Below, in pieces: positions 35,834 through 44,175 of a stretch of 58,980 nt of DNA. This stretch comes from a virus: the IMG/VR virus record IMGVR_UViG_3300046804_001768, positions 1 through 58,980 of that record. One strand, given 5' to 3'. The notes beneath the pieces are model-generated. The model had not been told where the DNA came from and searched no databases. It was given only the letters and a program-made list of their open reading frames with translations. Made by a program: the position numbers and the translations under genes. Every line of letters starts with the position of its first letter. The stretch's first letter is position 1.

Positions 35834-36616
35834 TTATTCACTTTCTATTTCGGTAAAAGTGACCACTTTTTTGATAGAATAGCGTTTTCTGGTGGTGAGG
35901 GTTCTGTTGTTCTGCTTATCCAACATATTCTCAGGCAACAAATATGCGTAAATGGTCATATCAAATTGCGTCCGCACCACACGGTCCTCTGATGTTGGTA
36001 ATTCGGTCAATGGTTCAAAAGACTTGACTGAAGTACGGAATTTATAGTTATTTTGTTCTCCCCAATATTGGTCCGTTTCGAATGAAATATTTTCTACCAC
36101 AGAATTCATTTGTTCCATATATTCGGTCCAAATCATGCAACGATAAGTTATTTCATAATAGTCAGGAAGTGTGGTGACCAAATATTCCCGATTTGGGGTA
36201 ATCTTATTCTTGACCGCAAATTGGTCATATGGAGTCCGTCTATTCCATCCCGTTTCAAAGGTTCGTTCCAAGTACTTGTTGACGGGAGAATTAATGATAG
36301 ACTTTTTCATACCAGTTCGACGAATCATAATCATCGGTAATTGAATCTTACCAATAGAATCACGCATAACACCATCACGTTGTGCTGACTTCCAGCGTTC
36401 AGGGTCACCATAAATCACAGGTACTTTAACTTCATTCCCGTTTTGAGTAACTATTGGCTTAATCCGCTTATTCATATGACTAAGAATAGTATTATCAATC
36501 GTAAATAAAGTGACCGCAATGTTTGGTGTACTACCTAACGGAATGTCATTTGCTCTATCTTGTACGACTTTTTGTTGTTGCAAATCTACCTTCTGTAGTA
36601 CTGGTTCGTGGCTCAT
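35834..36616 (-). CDS. 15: Tail sheath stabiliser / completion protein (gp15-like)
   Basis: 260 residues (T4 gp15 has 272). Shares the gp15 plan: NIAVTLFTIDNTILSHMN-K-RIKPI, VKVPVIYGDPERW, QLPMIMIRRTGM, YEITYRCMIWTEYMEQMNSV and a C-terminal FDMTIYAYLLPE. gp15 hexamers cap the contracted or extended sheath and join the tail to the head neck. It lies between neck genes and the sheath, and overlaps the upstream gene by 4 bases (ATGA). Assignment by pattern and order. Confidence 0.68.
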   Translation of the reverse strand: MSHEPVLQKVDLQQQKVVQDRANDIPLGSTPNIAVTLFTIDNTILSHMNKRIKPIVTQNGNEVKVPVIYGDPERWKSAQRDGVMRDSIGKIQLPMIMIRRTGMKKSIINSPVNKYLERTFETGWNRRTPYDQFAVKNKITPNREYLVTTLPDYYEITYRCMIWTEYMEQMNSVVENISFETDQYWGEQNNYKFRTSVKSFEPLTELPTSEDRVVRTQFDMTIYAYLLPENMLDKQNNRTLTTRKRYSIKKVVTFTEIESE

Positions 36617-37071
36617 ACTTGTGCCTCTTCGATGTCAATACTTGTACGGCGGGTTAAGTGTGCCATACAAATGATTGCGGTATTAAACCCTGGCTTACCT
36701 GCGATAAGTTGTGTTTCCGTGATGTTATGGACTTCATAGTAGTGATTATTATATCCGATAATATCACCAATTTCTGGATATGTGTTTACTTCTTGCAACA
36801 TACGACGAGCAAATCTGAATTCTGTTTGTTGGTCTTGATTGACCCCAAACCCTTCTTCTCGGACGGTAGTGTTTTTATTATATTTAACAATTGAGTTGAC
36901 AATAACAGGGGTGTATCGTGGTTTTGACACACTTTCCCCATAGATGTTTACCTTGGCGGATTCAACAACAATTTTATATAAGACTACCGACACATCCATC
37001 GTTTCGTCAATTAACTCACGGGTGATGTGTTGAATAAACTCAAAGTCACGTTGTGTAACAAAGCGTGCCAT
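36613..37071 (-). CDS. Neck protein (gp14-like position)
   Basis: 152 residues, shorter than T4 gp14 (256). Contains VSVVLYKIVVESAKVNIYGES, FRFARRMLQEVNTYPEIGDIIGYNN and YYEVHNITETQLIAGKP. The 'VN.YGES' and 'GD.I.Y....YYEV' segments are typical of neck/head-closure proteins in T4-like phages. It sits between the gp13-like and gp15-like genes, the order 13-14-15. Role in sealing the portal vertex is inferred from this order. Confidence 0.55.
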   Translation of the reverse strand: MARFVTQRDFEFIQHITRELIDETMDVSVVLYKIVVESAKVNIYGESVSKPRYTPVIVNSIVKYNKNTTVREEGFGVNQDQQTEFRFARRMLQEVNTYPEIGDIIGYNNHYYEVHNITETQLIAGKPGFNTAIICMAHLTRRTSIDIEEAQV

Positions 37072-37074
37072 GTA

Positions 37075-38235
37075 TTAACCTATGTAGATGAGGGTAGGAA
37101 TATTCTTAAACACTTCTTGTGTTGCCTTTGCATTTTCTGCTTGGCGTTGTAACTGTGCTTTTTGGCCAGTTTGGTCAAGTGTCTCTTGTAATTCTTTAAT
37201 AAGTTGTTCTTTTTCGGTTAATCCTTCACGACGAAGGAGTTCACCATCCATACGAATTTGTCCATCTGGGTATGGAATGTTTTCAAACTTTGACCGAATG
37301 ATACCCAATAATTCCTTCGCTAATGCTAATGTGTATCGGAAAATCCAAGTACGTGATAATGAATTTGTACTTCCGTATACGATTTGTGTATATGGAATGT
37401 TACTTAAATCACTTGCAAATTGACTTGCACTTCCAGATTGATATACATTTGCTTGCTTTTGTGGTACTACCATATAGTCAAAGAAGATTGCTTTGTTTTG
37501 CGTAAAGATAGGAGTAAATCTAATGATGTTATTGGAGATTTCAAATCCGTATTGACTCTTACGAATCATATCATTGATTTCAATTGCTTGAATACGGAGT
37601 AAATCTTCGTAGGCTGGCATCATCACGAAGGTGACTGGTGGTGAATATCCATCAAACCCGAATTCTGCCATCAAGTTAGTTAACCCAAGACCCGTGGTTG
37701 CGAATGGGTCATAGTAACGAGCGATGGCGGGTGGCATGTAGTGATAGACACGACGAATTTCGATTGCATTACCACTTTCACTAACATCCGCCCACAATGT
37801 TTTTAAGTCATATGATTGAGTGTATGCGGATGCAGAAATGTATCCACGTTTAACTGTGACATTACCACCAGATTGTGCTTCTGTGCCGTAATCACTTGCA
37901 ATCTTGACCATTTGTGGAATTGCTGACCCCACAATATTTCGTTGTGTAGCAGAATTTGCAGTTGGTGACCCTTGTAAGGTCATCATATATTCACGTGCAT
38001 TAAATTGATTAACTTGATTGCCGTATGTCGTAATTGCTTCTTCAAAACAGGCATAAATTTGTTTATCAATCAATTCCACTTCTACGACAGGAAATCCTAA
38101 CTTTCTTGCAACGAATTCAGCTGCTTTTGGAGCATCTGTTTGGAAGTCAGTATCGTTGTCAAAGAATCCAAATGGAGTTACGCCAAGAGGATTACTAGGA
38201 CTACCATCGTAAAAAATTGGTTCTTGTGTTTCCAT
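37075..38235 (-). CDS. Neck protein (gp13-like)
   Basis: 386 residues. The N-terminus (TPFGFFDNDTDFQTDAPKAA, ARKLGFPVVEVELIDKQIY, CFEEAITTYGNQVNQFNAR) is a pattern I know from neck proteins of T4-like marine phages, annotated as gp13. A middle region with YHYMPPAIARYYDPF and a C-terminal coiled coil (KEQLIKELQETLDQ) follow. It is the first gene after the capsid terminator and has a TATTTATT box 25 bases before its start, hence probably the head of a neck-tail transcript. Confidence 0.6.
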   Translation of the reverse strand: METQEPIFYDGSPSNPLGVTPFGFFDNDTDFQTDAPKAAEFVARKLGFPVVEVELIDKQIYACFEEAITTYGNQVNQFNAREYMMTLQGSPTANSATQRNIVGSAIPQMVKIASDYGTEAQSGGNVTVKRGYISASAYTQSYDLKTLWADVSESGNAIEIRRVYHYMPPAIARYYDPFATTGLGLTNLMAEFGFDGYSPPVTFVMMPAYEDLLRIQAIEINDMIRKSQYGFEISNNIIRFTPIFTQNKAIFFDYMVVPQKQANVYQSGSASQFASDLSNIPYTQIVYGSTNSLSRTWIFRYTLALAKELLGIIRSKFENIPYPDGQIRMDGELLRREGLTEKEQLIKELQETLDQTGQKAQLQRQAENAKATQEVFKNIPTLIYIG

Positions 38236-38259
38236 AAAACTCTCTGTTTAAGGACTAGT

Positions 38260-38267
38260 AATAAATA
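38260..38267 (-). promoter_or_regulatory. TATTTATT box (candidate late promoter)
   Basis: Coding strand ACTATTTATT, 25 bases before the gp13-like neck gene and downstream of the capsid terminator. Confidence 0.4.
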
Positions 38268-38305
38268 GTTTTATTAAATGATTAACTCATATTTTCACCA
38301 GCCGG

Positions 38306-38334
38306 AAATAAAAAGGGTGACCTTTCGGCCACCC
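38306..38334 (-). terminator. Intrinsic terminator after major capsid gene
   Basis: On the minus strand GGGTGGCC-GAAA-GGTCACCC followed by TTTTTATTT. Eight-bp stem with one G-U pair and a stable GAAA tetraloop. It sits 27 bases after the capsid stop, separating capsid and neck units. Confidence 0.88.
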
Positions 38335-38360
38335 AATTTATTCTCACCGTTACTACGAGA

Positions 38361-39941
38361 TTAGACGTTTGCGAGTCCGTCGATAACAATCTTACCGAAG
38401 AATTCTGGACGTACAACCTTCTTAGCGTAACGGGTCATCACGCCACGGCGTGGTGTGAAGTTCGTTGGGTCATAGACCAACGGAGTCATAATGAGAGGAA
38501 TGTATGGTGCGTATACTGCGCCGGTTTCGAGGAAGTTACTTCCGCGGAAGCCGAGGAGTACGATGTTTTCCTTCATGTATGGGTTCTTGTAGATGGTGTA
38601 ACGGTTTTGGAATGAACCAACCTTGGTTACGCCACCTGCGAATTCCATCTTGTCACCATCGGTTCCAGCCATAAAGCCTGGGATGGTTTCGAGGATGGTT
38701 GCGACGGTTGGTGAAACAACTGCGAAGTTTGCACCACCACGCATGGTGAGTTGGTGAATCTTGTTACTTACCTTTTGCATCTTTTGACCGAGGGTTTGGT
38801 ACCAGGTCATGTTGGTCCATGCAGTTCCAGTGAAGGATGATGCTGCGAAGGATGAACCGTTCCAAGTAGTACCAATTTGTGCTGACCAGTATTCAGTGGT
38901 TACTGATGGTGCTGCTTGAATTAACATGTCGAGGATTTCAAGGTCGATTTCTGCTGAGATGTAGTCACTCAACATTGCGGTTAATTCAGCTTCTGCATCA
39001 ACACTGTGGTAAGCGTTCAAGTCTTGTGCAAGTTCTGGTGACCAGACTGCCTTCAACTTACGGGTCTTTGCTACGATGGTTTCTGAACGGAGTTCAAGAT
39101 TCATTTCTGGAATTCCGATGTCGCCTGAACCAGTTGTATCTTCGAAGTCACCACGGGTGGTGTCGGTTGGTTGCTTAGTGTAGATAACTGAGTTGATTGT
39201 CTTGCCTGCTGCTACTGCGGTGTTAACGATGAATACAACGTTTGCACCTGATACCTTGGTGAATTCTGGAAGAACGAGTGCACCGAAGTCAACTACTGAA
39301 CCACTTGGTACGAATGAACGTACTGCGAGGAAATCACCATTGGTGAAACTTGAAGTTGCTATGGTGTACTTTGAGAGACTACCAGTTGCTACATAGTCAT
39401 CGTTGAAGTTTACGTCTGCGAATGATGCAGATGCTGGTGCGGTGGTTAAACCAGTTAAGGTGAAGTCGTTTACTGTGTAAGAGAAGCGACCTGCACCATA
39501 GAGGCCACCGGTGTTGGTGTTACCAAAGGTACTGAATGGTGAACCGAGGTTATCACCATATACTGAAGTACCTGAGGTTTGACCGTTACGGGTGGTGCCG
39601 TACTTGAAGTCCATATAGAACACAAGTCCTGAAGGAAGGTTCATTGGTTGGACTGATACGAAGTTCTTCGATGCGATTGAACCGAAGACCTTACGAACTA
39701 ATGGAAGTGCAACGCCTGCCCATTGTTCACCAGCAGTTCCTGCTTGGTTGGTGTATGAGTTTTCTTGGAGGAGTTGTGATGCTTGGTTTTCAAGCATTAC
39801 TGCCATTGCTTGCTTGTCATAACTCTTAAGGCCTTCAAGAAGGCCTGACTTTTCCCACTTGCCCGCTAACTTGCGGGATTCTTCAGTGATTACCTTGTGT
39901 GCTGAACCGGCTTCACTGATAAGGTTCATTACGTCGGACAT
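38361..39941 (-). CDS. 23: Major capsid protein (gp23-like)
   Basis: 526 residues (T4 gp23: 521). N-terminal region contains WEKSGLLEGLKSYDKQAMAV and ASQLLQENSYTN; L-x-E sites such as that ending at E60 are plausible cut points for the prohead protease, as in T4. The HK97-type core is recognisable from SAEIDLEILDMLIQAAP, FAVVSPTVATILETIPGF and YAPYIPLIMTPLVYDPTNFTPR. The last of these, with RYAKKVV, is a signature of T4-type capsids. SD TAGGAG; terminator with GAAA tetraloop follows at 38306-38334. Codons are biased toward highly expressed choices, compared with the fibre genes. Confidence 0.93.
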   Translation of the reverse strand: MSDVMNLISEAGSAHKVITEESRKLAGKWEKSGLLEGLKSYDKQAMAVMLENQASQLLQENSYTNQAGTAGEQWAGVALPLVRKVFGSIASKNFVSVQPMNLPSGLVFYMDFKYGTTRNGQTSGTSVYGDNLGSPFSTFGNTNTGGLYGAGRFSYTVNDFTLTGLTTAPASASFADVNFNDDYVATGSLSKYTIATSSFTNGDFLAVRSFVPSGSVVDFGALVLPEFTKVSGANVVFIVNTAVAAGKTINSVIYTKQPTDTTRGDFEDTTGSGDIGIPEMNLELRSETIVAKTRKLKAVWSPELAQDLNAYHSVDAEAELTAMLSDYISAEIDLEILDMLIQAAPSVTTEYWSAQIGTTWNGSSFAASSFTGTAWTNMTWYQTLGQKMQKVSNKIHQLTMRGGANFAVVSPTVATILETIPGFMAGTDGDKMEFAGGVTKVGSFQNRYTIYKNPYMKENIVLLGFRGSNFLETGAVYAPYIPLIMTPLVYDPTNFTPRRGVMTRYAKKVVRPEFFGKIVIDGLANV

Positions 39942-39960
39942 TTGTTATTCTCCTATGAGG

Positions 39961-41205
39961 TTAGATAAGACCTGCTAATTGTTGTAAACGCTTTGCAACT
40001 GAGTTTTCTGAGATAACTTCAGTTGCCTTTGGTGCGGTACTTGGGGTTGCCTTACTTGCGAACCCTTCAGTCACGACCTTGGTTGACTTTACTGCCTTTA
40101 CTGCCTTTGCTGTTGAAGTTAATGTTTCAACAAGAACTGTGTATACCATCTTGACTTCACGAACTGATGATGCACGGTCAAAGTTTTCAATGACTGACAC
40201 CTTTTGTTCGGTGGTCAAACCTTCCTTACGGAAGATTTTGTTGGTATATAAAAGTTTTGCGTTGAGAAGATTTACTTCATTTAGCTTGCCTCGTAGGAGT
40301 TGTACAGCCTTACGATATTCTGCGAGCTCTTTTTCAAGGGAAGCCATTTTTTCAGACTTATGCTTTTCCATTTCGTCTTCGGCTTCGAGTTCCTTGAGGA
40401 TTGCTTCTAAATCCAATTCTTCTTCTTCGCCTTCTTCTTCGTGACCCTTCATTTCTTCTTCACCTTCCATCTTTGGTTCTGATGGTTCGGTTACGAACTT
40501 ATTGACATCGGCTGCCATTTCTGCGCCTTCTTCCTTAGTTCCAATGTGTGAGGTCTTGGCTGGAACTTCTGGCTTCATAGTACCAGCTTCTGGTTCTTCT
40601 GCTGGATATGCTTCGTTTTCTTCTTCGCCTTCTTCTTCCTTGCCTTCTGACCAACTTTCGTCTAATTCTTCTTCCTCTTCTTCCTTCTTTGCTTCATCAA
40701 GTTCTTCTTCGCCTTCTTCTTCGTGCTTCATTTCTTGGAGGTCGGCTTCTAATTCCTTGATTACTTCGTCAAGGTCGAAATCTGCTTCGGTCCAATCTTC
40801 GTACCATTCAGTTTCGCCTTCACCTGCATCTTCACCACTGTGGTCATCTTCTGCTGAATCAAATGCTGAAGCGGAAGGTTCCTTGTTATCTGAAGAGCCG
40901 ATGTCTGAAGTTGCGAGGTTCATGTCTGACTTGCCTTCTGGTTCGGCTTCGTGTGCATCAACTTCTTTTGCTTCTTCAGTTTCCATAGGCTTCTTTTCCA
41001 TTTCTGGAGCCTTCTTTTCTTCTTCATCATCGTGTTCCATGCCTTCTGCTTCAGCACGGAGTCTACGAGAAATCATAGACTTGATTTGGGGTGTGAACGA
41101 TTCTTCTAATGAAAGCTTTGCGTTTTCAATAGCAGTTTGACGTACTGCTTCTGCGTCTGCAATTGCTTCCTTTAAAAGCTTGTTCGTAAATTCGAACTCT
41201 GCCAT
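39961..41205 (-). CDS. 22: Prohead scaffold core protein (gp22-like)
   Basis: 414 residues, extremely Glu-rich (long runs of E, K, M between residues 55 and 285), mostly helical, with a basic C-terminus (VVTEGFASKATPST, NSVAKRLQQLAGLI). T4 gp22 (269 residues) is also an acidic helical scaffold that is destroyed by the prohead protease after assembly; position directly upstream of the capsid gene is the T4 order 21-22-23. The acidic middle is longer than usual. 5' leader is 131 bases long and contains a terminator-like hairpin and a 7-bp hairpin. Confidence 0.82.
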   Translation of the reverse strand: MAEFEFTNKLLKEAIADAEAVRQTAIENAKLSLEESFTPQIKSMISRRLRAEAEGMEHDDEEEKKAPEMEKKPMETEEAKEVDAHEAEPEGKSDMNLATSDIGSSDNKEPSASAFDSAEDDHSGEDAGEGETEWYEDWTEADFDLDEVIKELEADLQEMKHEEEGEEELDEAKKEEEEEELDESWSEGKEEEGEEENEAYPAEEPEAGTMKPEVPAKTSHIGTKEEGAEMAADVNKFVTEPSEPKMEGEEEMKGHEEEGEEEELDLEAILKELEAEDEMEKHKSEKMASLEKELAEYRKAVQLLRGKLNEVNLLNAKLLYTNKIFRKEGLTTEQKVSVIENFDRASSVREVKMVYTVLVETLTSTAKAVKAVKSTKVVTEGFASKATPSTAPKATEVISENSVAKRLQQLAGLI

Positions 41206-41336
41206 AAAATTGCTCTCCTATAAGGATAAAATGGCTATTCAAGCCATTAACGAGTATACATACAACAAAAATCACACCCCAGCAGAGGTGTACTTTAAAT
41301 ATATATTAACGTTTTCTTAAAAACATCAATTTTTAG
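41206..41336 (-). other. 131-base leader of scaffold gene
   Basis: The longest untranslated gap of the window. It holds the bS21-side terminator (41267-41291), a perfect 7-bp hairpin (AATGGCT, loop of five, AGCCATT; 41230-41248) and the SD TAGGAGAG. It has no TAYTTATA box. The hairpin might stabilise the capsid-unit mRNA or control scaffold translation; this is speculation. Confidence 0.5.
41267..41291 (-). terminator. Terminator-like hairpin between bS21 and scaffold
   Basis: Minus strand ACACC, loop of eight, GGTGT then GATTTTTG. Short stem but clear T-run; likely ends the protease-peptidase-bS21 unit. Confidence 0.5.
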
Positions 41337-41558
41337 TTAAAACGTATTATTACTGTTCTTCTTTTGGGCCTTACTTTCTTCACGTTTTCTACGACGAAGG
41401 GCGTCTTGACTTTTCTTTTGAAGTCTCTTGGACTTCTTCAGATAGAATTCTTTTTTCTTTAAATCTTCCATCAATTCAGCCCGCTTGACTTGCTTGACGA
41501 ATTGTTGGAGTGCCCGTTCTAAATCAGACTGCTTATCACCTTTGACTTCTACGTACAT
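41337..41558 (-). CDS. rpsU: Ribosomal protein bS21 homologue
   Basis: 73 residues. Matches bS21: MYVEVKGDKQSDLERALQQF, KRAELMEDLKKKEFYLKKS (family motif 'KR.G...E.R.REFYEKPS') and a Lys/Arg-rich tail. bS21 sits on the 30S near the anti-Shine-Dalgarno end of 16S rRNA and helps initiation. Phage-encoded bS21 is established in several large and pelagic phages; it may bias host ribosomes toward phage mRNA. Its own ribosome site (GGAGG, four bases before ATG) is among the strongest in the window. It follows the metallopeptidase gene by 12 bases and precedes a terminator, thus part of the head-protease unit. Confidence 0.9.
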   Translation of the reverse strand: MYVEVKGDKQSDLERALQQFVKQVKRAELMEDLKKKEFYLKKSKRLQKKSQDALRRRKREESKAQKKNSNNTF

Positions 41559-41570
41559 ACTGCCTCCGTT

Positions 41571-42158
41571 TTACCGAGTAACTAATTGATATGCGATTGC
41601 AACCATCTTATTAACAGATTCGTTGCAGAATTTCTTTCTGTTTTCTGGGGATAGCTGGTGCATAACAGTCACCAACAGCTTAGCTGTGTATCCGTCCACG
41701 TAATGTTCATCTATCTTTTGGGCTTTTCCAGTTTTTGCGACTTGAAGAATTGACTTGATTTTTCCTTCCATATTGGTATGGAATCCCCATGGACCTACAT
41801 TGAATATTTCAAACATTTCTGGATGAATCATACGAAACCGACGCATTAATACCCCAGCCTTTGCATTTGCTTCTGCTTCAATGTCGGATTCATCTGACCC
41901 ATCAAGAACTCTACCTTCTTCACGTTGCTTATGATGAACCAATTCGTGTGCTAGTGTCCGTAAGACATCCGCTATATGGCGGCCGCCCATCACTACAGTG
42001 ACGGTATCTGAGTCGGGGTGATAATGTCCAAATGTCAAGTAGTGTGACGCAAACCCATCGGTAGCAAATTTAATTCGTGGCAATGTTTTTAACTTTAACT
42101 CTGCCACGATAAATTTGATAAATTCTGTGATGAGGAATTTTGGGTCTTGACGATGCAT
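41571..42158 (-). CDS. Zinc metallopeptidase-like protein (HExxH) in capsid operon
   Basis: 195 residues. Zincin motif H71-E-L-V-H75 (TLAHELVHHKQRE) and, about 20 residues on, SDIEAEANAKAG, whose Glu can be the third ligand, the SprT/IrrE-like layout. A substrate is unknown. The gene starts on the last base of the prohead-protease stop (shared base) and lies next to scaffold and bS21. Metallopeptidase-like proteins appear in similar position in uncultured marine T4-like phages as far as I recall, without known role. Could help prohead maturation or act on a host protein. Confidence 0.7.
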   Translation of the reverse strand: MHRQDPKFLITEFIKFIVAELKLKTLPRIKFATDGFASHYLTFGHYHPDSDTVTVVMGGRHIADVLRTLAHELVHHKQREEGRVLDGSDESDIEAEANAKAGVLMRRFRMIHPEMFEIFNVGPWGFHTNMEGKIKSILQVAKTGKAQKIDEHYVDGYTAKLLVTVMHQLSPENRKKFCNESVNKMVAIAYQLVTR

Positions 42159-42742
42159 TACTTTACTTCACTTAAGAAATCATAAATAAGAGATTCAATA
42201 CGGTCATACTTTGGAGAAACAATCGTCTTACTTTCATTAATAAACGCCCCATGTGTACTTGGGTTACTGACGATATCAAAGCAGATGAGACTGAAATCAT
42301 CTTGGACTTCTACTGTGCTTTCGCCCATTTGACGAACTGACCCCATACCACGTGAAGATACTCCAAGACGAATATTGTTCTTGATAAGTTCACGAACGAT
42401 GTTACCAGATGGGGTAGAGAGGATTTCGATGTTACCACGAACGTCCTTACCGTCAAACCATAATTCAGTAACGTTGCAACAGACGTTCTTTAAGTTAACA
42501 ACTGGACTTTCTGGGTGGTCAAGTTCCCCGAGTGCACGGCGTTGTGCGACAAAGTTTTCCTTGTATAATCCAGCTTCACGTTGTAAAATTTCAATTGGAT
42601 AGATACGACCGTTTTGATTCTTTGCTTCAGCACGTTGAAGAAGTACGTTCTTCAACATTAATGGCTTACTAACATCTGCTGCTTCTGCAAGAAGGTCTTT
42701 ACCGTATTCAATGACGTTATATTCAACTAATAAGTTCTTCAT
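42158..42742 (-). CDS. 21: Prohead core protein protease (gp21-like)
   Basis: 194 residues (T4 gp21: 212). Serine protease of the herpesvirus-assemblin/T4 gp21 fold: catalytic His76 in GELDHPESP, a following VVNLKNVCCNVTELWFDGKD, and Ser129/Ser130 in IRLGVSSRGMGSV. It cleaves scaffold and capsid proteins after (I/L)-x-E during head maturation. Located upstream of scaffold and capsid, as in T4. Confidence 0.9.
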   Translation of the reverse strand: MKNLLVEYNVIEYGKDLLAEAADVSKPLMLKNVLLQRAEAKNQNGRIYPIEILQREAGLYKENFVAQRRALGELDHPESPVVNLKNVCCNVTELWFDGKDVRGNIEILSTPSGNIVRELIKNNIRLGVSSRGMGSVRQMGESTVEVQDDFSLICFDIVSNPSTHGAFINESKTIVSPKYDRIESLIYDFLSEVK

Positions 42743-42743
42743 A

Positions 42744-43247
42744 TTACTTTCCTCTGATTTCCCGAATCTTTCCTGCGAGATGAATAAGACGAGCTTCTAA
42801 TTTGATAAGACCTTGTTGAGTACGACGATATAATGCTTCACTGGATACGTTTGATTCCTTTTGTAATCGAGCGTTCATCTTGATACTACGTTCGATTTCT
42901 TGAAGATTTTTATTGACTTCGGAAATAGCTTTTGCAATCTTTTGGGTGGGGGTAGAACTTTCATCCTTCTTATATTCGTGGTACCGCATCTTTGATTCAG
43001 CTAAGTTCTCCCTTTGAAGTTGTTCAAGTCTATCTGCACGGTGTTGTAATTCCTTTTCACCTTTATCTGTTAAGGTGTAGCCTAATTGTGTAGCTACATT
43101 CTTCATTTTTGCGATATTCTTGGTAATGTTACCACGGAATGCTTTAGGAGTTAAATACGCTCCTGCACCAGCGGACGTACTGATTTCATCTAGTTCTTGT
43201 TCAAGAACCTTGCGGATGAACGCTCTAAGCTTTTTTTCGTTGGTCAT
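42744..43247 (-). CDS. Coiled-coil protein between portal and protease, function unknown
   Basis: 167 residues. LRAFIRKVLEQELDEISTSA at the start is the 'I(R).(I/V)L.(E)EL' motif found at the N-terminus of many virion/prohead proteins in this window (also IRRIIREEL at 49665). The rest is helical and charged (EKELQHRADRLEQLQREN). Overlaps the upstream gene by four bases. Perhaps an inner scaffold or packaged protein; no motif is recognised. Confidence 0.55.
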   Translation of the reverse strand: MTNEKKLRAFIRKVLEQELDEISTSAGAGAYLTPKAFRGNITKNIAKMKNVATQLGYTLTDKGEKELQHRADRLEQLQRENLAESKMRYHEYKKDESSTPTQKIAKAISEVNKNLQEIERSIKMNARLQKESNVSSEALYRRTQQGLIKLEARLIHLAGKIREIRGK

Positions 43248-44116
43248 AGGGACTTAAGCTCCTTAAGAATTTCATATGCAATCAACATTGCGGTCATATG
43301 ATTTTCCTTGATGACCGATGCTGATTGAATTTTTTGTAATTGTGATACGATTTCGGCTAACTTAATACGAATGACCTTATCAGTAATCTTCTTAGATTTT
43401 TCACCGATTTCTTTTACTAACCGGCGACTTTCAGTAGTGGTGTATTTCTTTAAATTTCCAGTATTAGAAATATTATAGATATATTCTTGGAGAAGTTTCT
43501 TTTGTGCTTCGTCCAATCCCTTATATTTTTCATTGAAACGTTCAATTAAGATTCTATAGGAAAGGAAGCGAATATCATCTTCTTGACTACGAATGATGGA
43601 TGCTAATTCGTTATGTTCCTTGATTTCTTTTGCAGAAATTTTACCTGACAAATGTTCTACAATTGTGAATTGACTACTAGCCAATTCTTCGATGGTGGTT
43701 ACATCACCAATACCATTTACTGCTGCATCAAAACTCTTGTAGATAGAAGCGTAAATCTTGTAAGAAGGAACACGTGCAGAGAAGAATTCTTTGAGGTCAA
43801 AGTTCTTCTTGATTTCCTTAATTAAATGGTATTTTTGTGCGTTTAATGCGTTTTGGTCGAGATTCTTTCGTTGCTCAGTAACTAACTTTAATAATTGGAA
43901 TGCCTTTTGTTCAGAAAGATTTTGAACATTAAAGAATGCCCGATATAACATTAATTCTTTTCCAAGTTCTTTCTTGGAGTTAAAGAATTCACGCATGAGC
44001 TTAACAGCGACACTATCCTTCTTGTTTTCCATCACATCAGAAGTGATTTGACGTACTAACAATTCGAAAAGGATGCCGGTGTTTCTTAACTTATTATGTT
44101 TGATACTAGATTTCAT
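43244..44116 (-). CDS. Conserved helical protein adjoining portal, function unknown
   Basis: 290 residues, all-helical in appearance (KLRNTGILFELLVRQITSDV, ALNAQKYHLIKEIKKNFDLK, RILIERFNEKYKGLDEAQKK). No known motif. The opening 'KLRNTGILFELLVRQ' seems conserved in T4-like marine phages by memory. It is flanked by portal (59-base gap, with a degenerate TATTTAAT box) and the coiled-coil protein; a prohead or portal-assembly role is possible. Confidence 0.55.
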   Translation of the reverse strand: MKSSIKHNKLRNTGILFELLVRQITSDVMENKKDSVAVKLMREFFNSKKELGKELMLYRAFFNVQNLSEQKAFQLLKLVTEQRKNLDQNALNAQKYHLIKEIKKNFDLKEFFSARVPSYKIYASIYKSFDAAVNGIGDVTTIEELASSQFTIVEHLSGKISAKEIKEHNELASIIRSQEDDIRFLSYRILIERFNEKYKGLDEAQKKLLQEYIYNISNTGNLKKYTTTESRRLVKEIGEKSKKITDKVIRIKLAEIVSQLQKIQSASVIKENHMTAMLIAYEILKELKSL

Positions 44117-44175
44117 AAGAAAATCCGCCGTAAGTGAAAAAATACCTTATCATATATTAAATAGTATGAAGATTC

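Noticed and set aside
40502-41140. Plus-strand Ser-rich ORF of 212 codons
   Set aside because: Antisense of the Glu-rich scaffold gene (GAA/GAG read as TTC/CTC, TCT); no independent support.
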